The notes under the pieces were generated by a model that had not been told where the DNA came from, did not search any database, and saw only the letters and a program-made list of their open reading frames with translations. This document shows, piece after piece, positions 47,101 to 59,561 of a stretch of DNA of 64,000 bases. Positions within the stretch are counted from its first letter, which is position 1. Each line of letters opens with the position of its first letter. Source of the stretch: Narthecium ossifragum (lineage: Eukaryota > Streptophyta > Magnoliopsida > Dioscoreales > Nartheciaceae); NCBI GenBank assembly GCA_963920575.1, contig OY986965.1, forward strand, positions 2,727,072 to 2,791,071, given 5' to 3'. The position numbers and the translations under genes are program-made.

Positions 47101-50100
47101 CTATTGAGATGCTTAGACACATTGATTGTTTTGGTTGGAGATGAATCGGGAGACTTCTTCATTTCATCTTTGCTTGAGCATCTCTATTAATGTGCAGTAA
47201 CCTTGAATCTGTTCAGGGTCTCAAGTATTTTGAATATTCATTAGAACAAGCAATGACAGCCAATGTGGCACAGACTTCTATTGCTATACAATCTGGCTAT
47301 ATTATACATGTTTGGCACACATAGACGGTTCTGTTAATGTGACTTCTGTTGTGATAAACTATATCTACTGTGTGGAATGGGACAGCTTCCTTAGTTTTGC
47401 TCATTTTCCAGCTGTAAGATTTTATTATCCTGCCTCTCCCTTATTTTTGTCGCGTTGAGAAATATCATGCTTACCTTATATTGACTTGATGATTAGGATG
47501 TCTGTTGATTTGGGGATTCTGAACATGAGAGAAACTGGCAATGCACGGTCTTCTTCTGCTCTTCAAGATGAGGTAATTCTGGAGGCACCAAATCTATAGC
47601 ACTGATAATACACCAAATTATCATACAGAAAATTGCAGCTCAGATTGTTGGCTGTTTTAGCTTATTCGTTTTCTTCAGTTCATATTTTCTTTCTGTTATA
47701 CCAAGTGAGTGATATTCTGTAGTTGTAGATGTTCTTTTGGTAGCCTCTTGATTACTTATTGTTTAAATTTCAGATTGACGTGTTACAAGAGGAAAATGAA
47801 AATGTTCTTGAGAAGGTGAGATTCCAACATGCTTTGAAATATTATCTGTCTAATTGTTATTCTTTCTGTTATACCTTCTCTGAAGTTGCATATTTTGATC
47901 CTTTCCCCTTCAATCGTACTTTTCTTCATGTTGATATTGCACCTTCCCAGCTTCGGCTTGCAGAAGAAAGATTTGGGGAAGCAGAGGCAAAAGCAAGGCA
48001 ACTTGAGAAACAGGTTCTCCTCTTCTCTTCATTCTTGTGAGTTGATGAAGGTTATGTATTACTGATGAAGTCAAACACACCTAGATCCTTATTCCTTCAA
48101 GTTGTTAAGTAGAAGAGAAAGTTGTAATATTACTTAGAGGTCGTGACTTCGTTTTTCAGGTTCTTTCTGATTGTGTTTGCTCCTTATCTAAGATCAAGTT
48201 GATTGGGTGACCAACCATTTGCATGCTTTAAGATCTTATGTCACTATGTTTGATCTGGAAAATGCCATTGATGGGCATGAAAATGGAACTATGCTCTTGA
48301 TGATTTTAGCTTATTTGCAATCTATTTTCTAGGTAATTTGATGGATGTTCTGATGTATGACTTGGATTTATAAATGTAAGAAAATGAAAGGAAAATTTGC
48401 TAATTTTTTTAAATTGAAATGAAGCAGTTATAAAATAGTTGGTGCATTATATTGCAATTGAACTGGAGAGTGCAACAAACATGTAAGCAAGGTTTACTGG
48501 ACCGGGCAAGGTTAGCAATTGTCAATTGTCGAAACTTCAATGGTTTGATACGGAGTTCTCAATATTATCGTTCCTCAATAATGTTTTTGTCATGTTTGAT
48601 GCTTAAAACCAATTATTATTAATTTTGATTTCCAAGCAACTTTTAAGGTGGCGTTTGGTAAGATAATAGGCTATTCTGGGTTAAGGGATTTTTGGGTTAA
48701 TAAAATTGGGATAATGAGTGGGGGCTAAGTTTTTCCACTTCTGGTGTTTGGTTGAAAAATAGGGATAAATCAATAATGATTGCTTGGAATAAGGAAATGG
48801 TGTTTGGACGTAGAGAGTTAGATATGTGTAGGAATTGTAGTTTTTTATTACCAAATACCAAAAATGCCTTTAAATAGGGTATATTGAGAATTTGATCAAG
48901 AATTATGAGAATCTTGACATGCTTCACGTTCAAGATTATAATATTATAATAATTTTTTAAGTTAAGTTTCGGTATTCGTGCGTAAACTGTATAACATTTA
49001 TATTATCATATTCTTGTATAAAATAGAGAAAAAAATATATTATAATAAAGTATAATTTATGCTTCGAGGTTTCCTTATTTAGTCATGCTTTGAGATTAGT
49101 GCAAATGATGTTATAATGCAATTTCCAGTTCCTTATTTAGTCATGTTTTGAGATTAGTGCAAATGATGTTATAATGCAATTTCTAATATGGACATGAGTG
49201 TCGTGCATGTAATGTACCAAAATTAAATTAATATATTCGAACACGCTAATGTACATTTAATAATATTATATAATATTGCAAATTATGGTTTGAGATTAGT
49301 TACTTAAGTTAGACATGCTTTGAGATTATATATTTTTTTACTCTGATGGGATAGAAATCGGGCTGGTATTTAATGGGATAGGGATAAGTTTTGTTAACTG
49401 ATTTCTACTTAGGATAAAACAGGAATAAGGGCCAAGGGGTTATGCCCATCTATTGCCGAACCAAAAAGAACCAGAACACCCAATATATGTGTCTTTGAGA
49501 ACATCTTCTACCTTCAAAAGATGAAACGGCTTTGTATATACTGAAACTATGGAGTTGTGGCTGAGATTTATACTGCTGCTATAGTCTCCTGTTACTGTCT
49601 GCGCCACCGGGCCGAGCATGCATAGACCAAGGAGAAGGAGGTGTGTGGGGGTGGGGTGGTGGGGAGTTGGCGTGTTTTGGGTGATTTTCATGGGGCTTAG
49701 ATAGTTTTTCGAGGGTTTTCGATGGGATTAGATGGGTTATAGAAAGTTCAGATTACCATCTGGCATTTCACTACTTCTTCTTCTCTGACCACACTTCTCC
49801 AGACTTGGTAGAAAAAGCAAAGAGTAAAAAGGTGGAAGGAATTCAGAATGAAGCTAAGTCAAGTACCTATCATTGTTGGTTGCCATTAGGTTTTCGATCA
49901 ATGTAATGGTGCGGGGGGGAGGAGATCTGAGGGGGCATGCAGCGGCTGGCTTGAGGATTCAGAGTTCAAGGATGCCATGGTTGTGCTTGGAATTTTGGAT
50001 CCCACGACACCCTCAAGCTCTCAATTTGATAGATATATTTGGGTAGGAAATGGGTTTAAATCAACCTAATCAGACACGTGGCCGTATCTGGGGCAAGTTT

Positions 50101-53100
50101 TCTAGTGGTACGTCTGCTCAAACCATGGGTTTTGGGTGAAACTTACCTGAAACATTATGTTTCGGGTATGTCATTCCACATTCGAATGTTTTGTGCTGGA
50201 AACCCATTGGCACGAAGTGTTTCAGGTGGCAAACTAGTGACGACTCCTCAAACTGGAATCTGATTAAAATTAAAACTACCAGTACTGTTAGCAAAGACAC
50301 CGAAAACTGAAGTTCTTGACTTAAACAAACTACTGTTAGAAAAGACCCAAACTGAAGTTCTTGACTGAAGCAAAAGCTACTACTTATTGGTACCAAATTA
50401 TATGAAATAAAAAAGCTGAAGCTTCTCCGCTACTAAATTCTATGAGTAGGTATGCAGGTCGAAGTAAAATATTGGAATGAATGTTGGACTCCTGTATCTA
50501 CTGAGAAATAGTGCCTAGATCACGGTTTGTTCACTAGTTTTCGTTCCATAGGTCTACAAGATTTGCATTACTAGTGATGTCTCATCTGCAGTTGCTTGTA
50601 GTATTTAATCATATATGCGGCAAGGTGGTTAGAAGAAAGACTTTAAAACCAATACTGGCAAATTTCTCAAAAAATCTATCCATTTACTTCATTTCTTTCT
50701 GTAATTTAGGTTGCTCATTTTGGTGATGGTGTGTTGTCAGAAGGTCATGTATTGAATAGGCAAGTATCAAATTTAAGACTTGGAGGAGCTGCTATTTTCT
50801 CCGTCCTGCATATATGATTTTGATTTATTATTATTATTTTTTTGCAGAAAGGAAGCTGCACAGCAACAAAGAGGGGTACATATAAGCAATTTATATTGTC
50901 TAGTACCTTCTTATGAGTAATTTCAGACTATGATTTCATAATGGCTATTTTCCTTAAGATCTGTTAGTTTAGGATAAACTAAAGCATATATGGCCATGTC
51001 ATTGAAGGTGTGGTCCATTTTTATGTAGGCTGCTGTGAGAGCTGCTGCTCAATCTAGTGATTGTTCGAATCGAGAGATTGCAGCCCTTCGAAGGGAAGCA
51101 AAGGTATAATTGTTCTTCATATGGTTCTTTGTGCTGTTTTTCTGCCTGCATTTTGTGTTCATTCTGCACAAACAACATAAGGACGATAGCTTTAAATTTA
51201 GATTGCTAGGGATGCGGCATCATCAACAGCTGAACATCTTCATGAAGCTGAACTTGAGATTAAGTCCTTGAGAGAAATTGCGTTGAGAATGACGTTGACT
51301 CAGGAAGAGATGGTGTGTTCTCACTTCTATGTTCCATTAGTTTTGTTTTATCCAAGAGATCTTCATTTTTGACTAGTTGTAGCTAAATGAATGTCTCAGG
51401 AGGAGGTGGTACTTAAGAGATGTTGGCTCGCTCGATATTGGAAATTATGTGTTCGTTATGGTAAAATGTCCTCAGTTCTTCTTGGAAATCTTAGAAATTT
51501 TTTTGTTCGTGCTAATTAGTTTCTTGTACTTGTCATCAACATTAAAGTTGAGTGGAAAATGAACTGCTGGATTGAACGGATGACCTTTTGTGAGCCCATG
51601 GATGGGGTCCTAATGCAGAAAAATAATCCTCCATGAAATGGATGCCTTTATGGCTTCCTAGGATTAGGCTTTATGTCTGTGTCCAAATGTTCATAAATGC
51701 TGGCATTTGACCTCTTTTTAGTTAATCTAACAATTTGATTTAGCAAGTAAATAAGGCATCCTACGTGATATTAATGTCACTGTTCATCTCATTAGTGGCT
51801 ATTCTTATTTCATTGTCGAAGAAGTTCTCTCATTGTGCTCAAGATTTGATTTTCAGCCTCTATCATCTCTTTATTCAACAGTGTCTTGTTCACTTTTTCA
51901 TGTCTTAAAGTTGGTATGATAGTCAATGAAACTAAAACCTAACAACTTCTGACAATCAAGAAGTAGAACTATGCGGTAGTATGATCATTGATGAGTCAGA
52001 GATCAAAGAAAATTAGCTATTCTAGAGCTCGAGTCACCTAGTAATTAGAAAGGGCTGGACTTTGCTGCAGCTACATATTTGTTATTTTCAGTTTTCATTG
52101 GCTCATCTATGTCTTGCAAATGAACTTGCTGTTGCGTAGTTGGGCTTTACGTTGAGCGTATCACTGAATATAGGCTGGACTATGCTGATGGAAAACTTGA
52201 TTGCTGATTTTGTTTCCTCTCTCTTAGGCATACATGCGGATATTGCTGAAAAAAAGTGCGAGTGTTGGGCATCCCTGGCCCCTCATCCTCTCGAAGTAGT
52301 CTTATCTGCTGGTCAGAAAGCTAGTGATGGGTGTTCAGCAGGTTACCCTTCATGTAGACAGTGTTTAACAAGCAAGCTGTTATTTTCGTACTATAGTATA
52401 TCATTTTACTGCTCTTTGTGAGTTTGATTCTTTCAGTCTACACTGGCAGATAAAGAGGATATAGAGGAGAAGGACAAAGTGCCATGGGATATTCATGATT
52501 TAGCTGGGGAGGGAAGCATTGAGAGCATGCTTTTAGTTGAGAAAGGCTTGCGTGAGCTAGCCTCATTGAAGGTTTTATTCCTTCCATAATCCTGCCACGT
52601 AACGGTCCACTCCTTTTGCAGAATGCTTTGTTAGTAACTTTGGATCCTATGTCGCTGAGAATCTACACGTCTGTTCGTTGTTTAGAAGGAACAATTTTTA
52701 ACTCCTGGACTCTCCATTTGGCATAGATTAGTGTTAGTGAAATAGTTCCAAACTTCCAATTACCATTACTGGTTCATGTTACCTGTTCTGCTTTCCTTTC
52801 CTTTATATATGGGTTAATATATCACTGATCTGCTATAGATAACTGAATGCAGAATGTTGGATTACCCTTCAGTAGTTTACCAATTAACATTGATATTATG
52901 CCATTGACTAGCTAGCATAAGCACATTATCGATGCAGGATCTTAGTTTTCCTCTTGTCTTAACTTGTGGGATTCAAATTTTGGTTAAATAATATGGTCAA
53001 GCATATTTAAGGGGCATGTTTTGTGTGTGCCCAGACTTGCTATTCCGAATTCTGGAGCTTAATAAAGGCAAGTTTTTCAATGTTTCTAATTTTTTGACTG

Positions 53101-56100
53101 GTCACTGTTCACGATTTTGGAGAAGGACATACTCTAGAGATGATTGATCTCATTTCTGTGATTAAGAAGCAATATAATAAGTCAGCTTGTGTCAAGATGA
53201 GTCGAGTCACTTCTTATGAACTAATTTTGGTAGAATCACGTGTCGGCCACTACTTGGAGTGGGAGAAACTACTTCATGTGAGCACACGTCTAATTTTTAA
53301 ATGAGTAAATACATTGTAGGAATAGTTTTTGCTTGGTTTTTTAGCAAAAAGTCCACCATATTACAGTTATATTGTGCAAGGCCACCCCTGTTTTTTTTTA
53401 AAAACTTAACCAAGGGATAAATTACTCAATGCCCACTGAAAATGTCGATGGAAATGAGAAATTACTTAAGTTCCCTCTGTTTATGTGACCAAAGTACCAG
53501 TTCTTTATTTTGTTTTATCCTTCACGCTATAAACACAACGCCCTTCAGCAGCCTTCAAACTAATCCAATGGCATCAGGTTGCTGGTGACCAGCAACATTG
53601 CTTGGGGGTTGCTGTTGAAGAGTTTTAAACCCAAATATCCCCAGGAGGGGTATTTGTAGAGGGCATTTGTGATAGTAGTTTCAATGGTATTTAAGTAATG
53701 GCTTAATGGACCTATTCTAAAAATATTTTGTCCATTATATGGAGAATCAATTTGGTGAGGGGGATGGTTGTAGATAAGTAATGGTTGTGGATTTCGGGGT
53801 GATTTGTACATGTTTCGGGTTCGCTTGTACCGGGTATAGCTCGAGACCTTTCTTAACAGTGTCAGGATACACGACTTTTAGTGTGCCGGTAAATTACTAG
53901 CATGATATGTGTTGGGAAGCTTAGTGCATGAATCCCAGCACAGTAAATCATGCTGCTTAGATCCAAAACCCCATAAAATAATTGGTCAGATTCTAAGTAT
54001 TGATGATGGATTAAAAAAGTTCCTTTTGAGTTTGTTTTGGACAGGTTTCCTTTGAGAGCTGCTTTCTTAATAGCACTGGATACATAGTATTTATTGTGTT
54101 GGTAATTTACAAGCATGATACCTGCCGGACAACACTGTGCAAGCGCTTGGCACGATAAACCATGGTTGTTAGAATCAAAAGGCATAAAACCATAGATATA
54201 ACAAGCTCTAAATATGTATTGATAGAATATATACTGAATTAAGCTGACTTTTCCAAATATGTTAAAGCTCTCCTCCCTACTGGAGGGACATGTGATTGTC
54301 TCCTCTACATAGAAAGAGCAATTTGATTTGTAGTAGAGCTAAGAAAGTTTTTTTATAGATAGATGTTAGAAATGTCTTTTTCTTGGTGGACGTGACGAGT
54401 TACTCTTTGTTTTCTACCAAATTGGTATCATGCGTTCGGAAAACAATGACACTGGAGCCAAAATTTAGGTGGCTGATGCGGAATAGTGTATTTTCACACT
54501 ATTTGTGCTTTCCCTTTCCTGATTTTAGAGAGTCGGAGAGGCTTCTTTCTTACATCAAATTACTATGTCATTTTGGATTCAGGGAAATTGCTAAATTCAA
54601 GGGAAACTATGTCAATTTCTTTCCCTTGGAACCTTGATGCAGTTGCTAATCGAGGTAGAGAACCCATGTAATGCTTGGCTTTAATGTTGAAGGGTGTGTC
54701 ATGTTAACATTGCACCTTTTGTCAACTCTTTAATTTTCATGATTAAATCTTATTAATGGGTGTTGGGTTTGATCATAAAATGGCCCATTTGCTGTATTAA
54801 CAGTTACTTCCATAAAGGAGCTTGTTCAACCTCTGTTGCTTGAGTAGGTGAGCTTGTATAAGTGCCAGTATCTACTAAGGGAGATTATGCAGCCCCTTGG
54901 CATTTGAAATTGTGTGCTTGTGCGACCACAGATACCCATTAAGCACATGCTTTTGTGACTGGCTATAGGTTAAGGTTGAACCTTGAACTGCAGTTTGAAT
55001 CACTGTTCTTGAAAATCCTTCACCTCAGGATGAAGGGAAGCATAGAAGGGCTTTCTAGAGCTGGTTTTTGGTAGAACTCAAAATTACGTGCACACTTGCA
55101 AGCTATTCTCTTTCCGTATCCTGTTGATGATTTGTTTCTAAACCTGCACACTGTTGGGGCAAATTAAAGTCTTTAAGTGGCTTCTTGATAGCACCTTGCA
55201 ACACAATGCCCTTGTTTGTTTGGTAGACCAATATCAACAGATGGCAGGTTGCTTCCAAGCTCATAATGTAGAAGTCCCAATCCACAACGAGTACTTACAT
55301 TATTTGCTGTTAGCAGTGAGCAATAGAGCAGTGATAGTATGTAGAAAGATTTATGCTGACTTGACATGGAAATTCACTATCATCAAGCATTTGGTCAGAT
55401 AAATGTGGTGTATGCAAGACACGTATCCACACATCCATAGTATGTAACTCTATCCATGTTTACAAGAGTTTGTCATTGGAATAATACTATGACAAAGAAG
55501 TATGATTTCACATGTTCAAGCATCAAATCAGAAAATTTTAACATAACATCAAAATTGTTGTTTTAGAAAAGTAGACCTATGCTTGTATGGAAAGGTTACA
55601 TGCATCCAAAATAAATGTCCATATGCATACATCTGCATACAACATTGTACAGATCATGCAGATGTGTTCCACTTTTTGGATGCATCAGTTGTAAACTTCT
55701 TGCTGAATGTTTCACACAGTTTCTCTGTAATTGTAGGTAGAGGACGCCATTATGCTTGCAATGGCTCAACATCGTCGTGCAAAAATCAAACCTGGACAAT
55801 CTTTCTCAGGTCCTCTTTTGGAGCAAATTTTTTCTCATTTTCTATCTATAGTATTTCTAGTCGATATCATTTATGTTTGCTATAGAGATTTGCTAGTTGT
55901 CATTCTCAGCATAAAGCCAACCATTAAATAGGTGTGCTAGACGATAAGTATAATGACTCATCCTCTCCCAATGTCTTAAGCTTTGGGTTTAGTGGTTAGA
56001 GTAACATGGTATCAAATCAGAAGTCCTAGGTTTGAACCTTGCTTCATGCCCTCAGTTGCCTCAGCCGCTCTTCCTAACATCCTATGACTAAAAGTCATGG

Positions 56101-57965
56101 GTGTGCTCGAGGGAATGAGTCGGCTCAAACTCAAGGCCTCTGCTCTGATGTTAACTTCATCAACCAATCCAAAATCTTAAGTTAATAGAATTGGTGAGTT
56201 TACATTTCTACTATTGAACACAAATTATTAAACAATTATCTTTATTTGGTAAAATCGAGACAATTTGTATTATCATCCCTTTTATCTCTTAAAGTCATGC
56301 TTTTCTATGTTGTTCTATGCTCTCTTCGGATGCATTCTTCTGGCATTTTATTTTGTGATGTATCCCGTGATAAACAAGCTTTAAATATGCTGTCTTAGTG
56401 ATGATCCCTATGAGGTACTAACAAGCTTCTTAAATAGGTTCTTTGATTCCGGCTGAAGGTCCAAACCCTATAGAAGCATTTGGTTAGTTTTCTTTATTTT
56501 CTGCCTCTTTAAATGCCTTATTTCACATTAGAACAAAAGTTGGAGCTTGGTGAGCAGAGTTCTCCCTTTCCAAAAAGAATATAAACTATATGCAATCAAA
56601 GTTGTTTTTGGAACTTGGTGAGGAGGAAATTATAAAGCATGTGATAGCTTGTTTTAAAATTTATGATCAGCTCACTTTGGCTTGGTGTTAAACCTGTCAT
56701 GATCTTTGGTTTTAGAATTGAGCGAGGACGAGTCTGAGGATGTGCTCTTTAAACAGGTACTGCTGTATGTTTGTAAGCTTATGATTGAATTTGAAGTCTC
56801 CACTAGTTGCTTAAGTTTCAAACCAACAAACCTCAGTCTCCTAACTCCTAAAAATCTTATATATTTAGGTTATTATTGACCTTTTGTGCTCTATGTGAAA
56901 GTTTTTGGCTACTCAGACTTTTCATTATGTACAGGCTTGGCTTGCATACTTTTGGAGGAGAGTCAGAGACCATGGACTGGAGGAGGATATTGCAGATGAT
57001 CGTCTGCAGTTCTGGATCAACCAGAGATCTCACTCCCCTACATCACAGGATGCAGTTGAAGGTAACCCATGCGTTTAAAAGTTTCAGAAGTGAAGATTCG
57101 TAATTTCAATTTCTTCCCAGTGCTAAGGTCCTTGTCAATATATTTCATCATTAGAATTCGTCACTCTATAAAAATGGCTTTTCAAAAGCTATATCTGGCT
57201 ACCTGTTATAGGTTAGCACATGTGATTGACCAGGCAGAAAGGTGAATTTTCCTTTCTCTGACTCAGTGTCTTAGAAAAACTCGTAGCCTTCACTATGGCT
57301 GATCAAAATTTTGAATCTAAATAGATGATTCTATCTGCTTAAGTCATGTGTAAGGCAAATTTCACGTCCAAGAACGAAGTCAGCTGTATGTTATCAGGAT
57401 AATGTATTGTCTTTTTGGCAGATGCACATACTGGATTAGTGTATAATCTTGTTTTGAGTTTTGACGCATGAAGTAGGATTCCTTCTCGATGGACACTGGA
57501 ATTAGTCTGTTAAGTTATACTGAAATGTCCTACAATGTCCATGTCTCCAACCAATGATTCAGTTCATTATGGTGGTAATAGTTTCCTTAAAACCACTGCA
57601 TCTTGTATTTGGAGGAGATTATTATTGACCTCGTTTCCCTCTTTATGATTGTCACTAGTCATCCCTTCTTTGCATCGGAGGTCACAAACAGTCTATTTGG
57701 TATGAAAGAACCAAGTGTGTTCTACCTGCATATAAATTTGATTCAGGTCACGTTTATGCCGGCTACTCTTCAAAGTTATGAGAGATCATAAAAGTAGCTA
57801 AATATAGGATGTGTTTATAGGTACTATGACATTCTTTATCCCTTCTAACATATTTCAATCACAGTTGAACGTGGGCTTTTTGAATTCAAGAAATTGGGTA
57901 TTGAGTCCTTGCTGTGGGAAGTATCTCATAGATGGATAGACGGAAATGAAGCTGAATCATATTAA
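44154..57965 (+). CDS. SCD2-like coiled-coil protein (17 exons, 547 aa)
   Basis: Exons are 44154-44495, 45997-46169, 47497-47572, 47774-47815, 47951-48013, 50710-50759, 50848-50875, 51029-51103, 51202-51312, 51400-51460, 52228-52341, 52450-52571, 55737-55809, 56438-56482, 56716-56756, 56935-57061 and 57865-57965. Phases close to 548 codons. The N-terminus is a Ser/Pro/Arg-rich disordered region with an acidic run ([13 protein letters not shown]) and [20 protein letters not shown]. Coiled coil follows (about 197-345), then a conserved C-terminal region ([56 protein letters not shown]). This matches STOMATAL CYTOKINESIS DEFECTIVE 2, which in Arabidopsis (about 578 aa) works with SCD1 in clathrin-mediated traffic and cytokinesis. 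The exon 6 donor is GC rather than GT. The 52341/52450 junction is the least certain: the obvious TTTCAG acceptor 11 bases upstream did not keep the frame with any GT donor that retained the conserved end of exon 11. Confidence 0.85.
48014..50709 (+). other. SCD2-like intron 5 with an AT-rich insertion
   Basis: Within this 2.7-kb intron, a very AT-rich block of about 800 bp (about 48650-49470) starts GGCGTTTGGTAAGATAATAG. It ends in the rough complement of TTTTGGTTCGGCAATAGA, so it may be a diverged MITE. It contains a 58-bp direct tandem duplication (49073-49130 and 49131-49188, unit starting CCTTATTTAGTCATG). No coding remnant is seen. Confidence 0.45.
52572..55736 (+). other. SCD2-like intron 12
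   Basis: This 3.2-kb intron is T-rich with many short meaningless frames. I see no transposon ends or coding remnant that I can name. Confidence 0.5.
55971..56190. mobile_element. Small palindrome made of two facing LTR-end/primer-binding-site copies
   Basis: The left half reads CTTAAGCTTTGGGTTTAGTG, then TGGTATCAAATC (56007-56018) and CCTAGGTTTGAACC. The right half carries the same series on the minus strand: CTTAAGATTTTGGATTGGTT, then ACATCAGAGC (near 56142-56151) and CTTGAGTTTGAGCC. TGGTATCAGAGC is the usual Met-tRNA primer site of plant Copia elements. The element lies in SCD2-like intron 13 and has no coding part. Confidence 0.55.
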
Positions 57966-58960
57966 TGAATTCATGACTTGCAGTTTTGTCTTCTTATTGG
58001 TTGTGCAATTCAGCGAGGTTTAATTTCTTCTCTTCTTTCCGAATGTTAAATTTTTTTTCCCCCTGTTTTCTATTTAAGTTTTGTCCAATTTCTAAAATAT
58101 GCAGGCAGACATATATTCATCCGATTTCTCTTTCTTGGATTGGCGAGCCTGATAGACAGAGTGTTCCACCATCAGTGGAAGCTGAATACTTAATCCGCTC
58201 AAAATTTTGACACAAACCAATGTTACCCAAATTGTGGGGCAAATCACATTGGCATTCCTTCATTTTTAATAGGAGCAGTGACAATTGTATTTATTTATTT
58301 TTAATCTTTTGTCCCGGGTTTTTTTAGGTCTTCGTTCAAAGCAACAAAAAAAGAAAAACAAAAGACAATTTACTAAAACAGGCGAATTTGCTTTCAGTTG
58401 GAAAATTCCAGTTGAATACCACGAGAACCACATGGTTGACAGCAGGCGGGCAGTTGGAAAATTCCAGTTGAATTTGCTTTCAATAAATGTGCTAGATATA
58501 CTTGGGAGACGTGGACGGTGACGATTGAATGAATAATTTGAACGGCTGTTCGGGAGCAAACACCATCCTTGGATTCACGGGATCCATATATGATGATGGC
58601 AGCGCAAACGACAGCACGATGTATCTTTCTTTATTATTTCCATTTGGCCTTATCGAACTTTCGAGAAGCGGACTTTGAGGACTTCGCTTGAACGCGGGTT
58701 GGTGGCTCTCGCTCATACGACGTCGTCCGGTGCGCTTACCTCCCTCTCCGCCCTCTCCTTTGTGGATCGGATCACGATTCAGCTCCTGCTAAAGTTTAGA
58801 TCCGATGGGAGAAAAACTCTTTTGGTTTCTTACTTTAATCGGGTTCACTTAAGATCCGACCCGCATTGGCTCCGTTAAATCTATTCTCACTGGAGGTGAC
58901 CGTAACCCGCGTCTCTGGTCCTGCCGCCCTATGAATAGGAGTGGTTGGTCTCTCTCCGCC
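57966..58960 (+). promoter_or_regulatory. SCD2-like 3' end and superoxide dismutase promoter
   Basis: The left part should contain the SCD2-like 3' UTR. A 23-base string, CAGTTGGAAAATTCCAGTTG and onward, occurs twice (about 58397 and 58451). Nearer the dismutase gene, ACGACGTCGT at 58717-58726 is a perfect palindrome with a GACGTC core, the kind bound by plant bZIP factors. The TATGAATA string at about 58932 could be a weak TATA box. The functions are inferred. Confidence 0.4.
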
Positions 58961-59561
58961 TCGGCTCACGAGCAAAGGACGCACTCTCACACCTCTCTCG
59001 ATCGTGTCCTTTGAAGCCAGGGGTCACCTGAGGTAATCCCTAAAACCCTATATCGCCATAGATGTTTATATGTTTAGTGCTTTTTTTTGCATTAGCTTGT
59101 CTCGATCGATGTGGATTCGGTGCTGGGAAATGGCCGATCTAGTGTTTCTCTTTGCTTTACTTTCCATGCGACTAGGTTTAGCTATCATCTTTGTTTTTTT
59201 GCTTGTAATCTGTTCATTATTACGGGATCGATAGCTTTGTTGATAAGATCTCCGTGTTTGATGCGCTTTTGGTTCTTTTTCTTTTCTTTTAGTGTATTGT
59301 TTCGTATTTCTTCGTTGGAAGATTTAGTTTTCGCCTTTTGAGCTGTTTATATGATTTGCAATTTGTTGATAGTTGCTCTCTCTATATTTGATTGCGTGTT
59401 AATGAGGAAGATGCTTGACCTTAATCCATGTTTTATTGGTAGCAAATTGATCTATTATTTGCTTCAATTTTTATTGAGATCTCACTATTGTGGCTCCTTA
59501 GTTGGTTCTCGAAGCAATTCAGTATAGGTTTTGACCGCTTGTCTGTAGATCACATAGAACA
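58960..59561 (+). other. Superoxide dismutase 5' UTR with a leader intron
   Basis: The leader exon appears to end at 59032 (CACCTGAG followed by GTAATC). The leader resumes at 59549 after TCTGTAG, so a 516-bp intron lies in the 5' UTR. Only 13 leader bases separate the acceptor from the ATG at 59562. This layout is as in other plant cytosolic dismutase genes, and the splice join builds a miR398 site. Confidence 0.8.
59018..59554 (+). promoter_or_regulatory. miR398 target site split by the 5' UTR intron
   Basis: Fifteen bases (59018-59032, CAGGGGTCACCTGAG) join six bases (59549-59554, ATCACA) on splicing. The 21-base product is complementary to miR398, as I remember it, at 18 positions, including the ACCTGAG core. 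In Arabidopsis CSD1 the miR398 site is likewise in the 5' UTR, with the same GAGATCACA end. Cleavage would lower dismutase mRNA when copper is scarce. In the genomic DNA the site is interrupted, so a plain genome scan would miss it. Confidence 0.85.
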
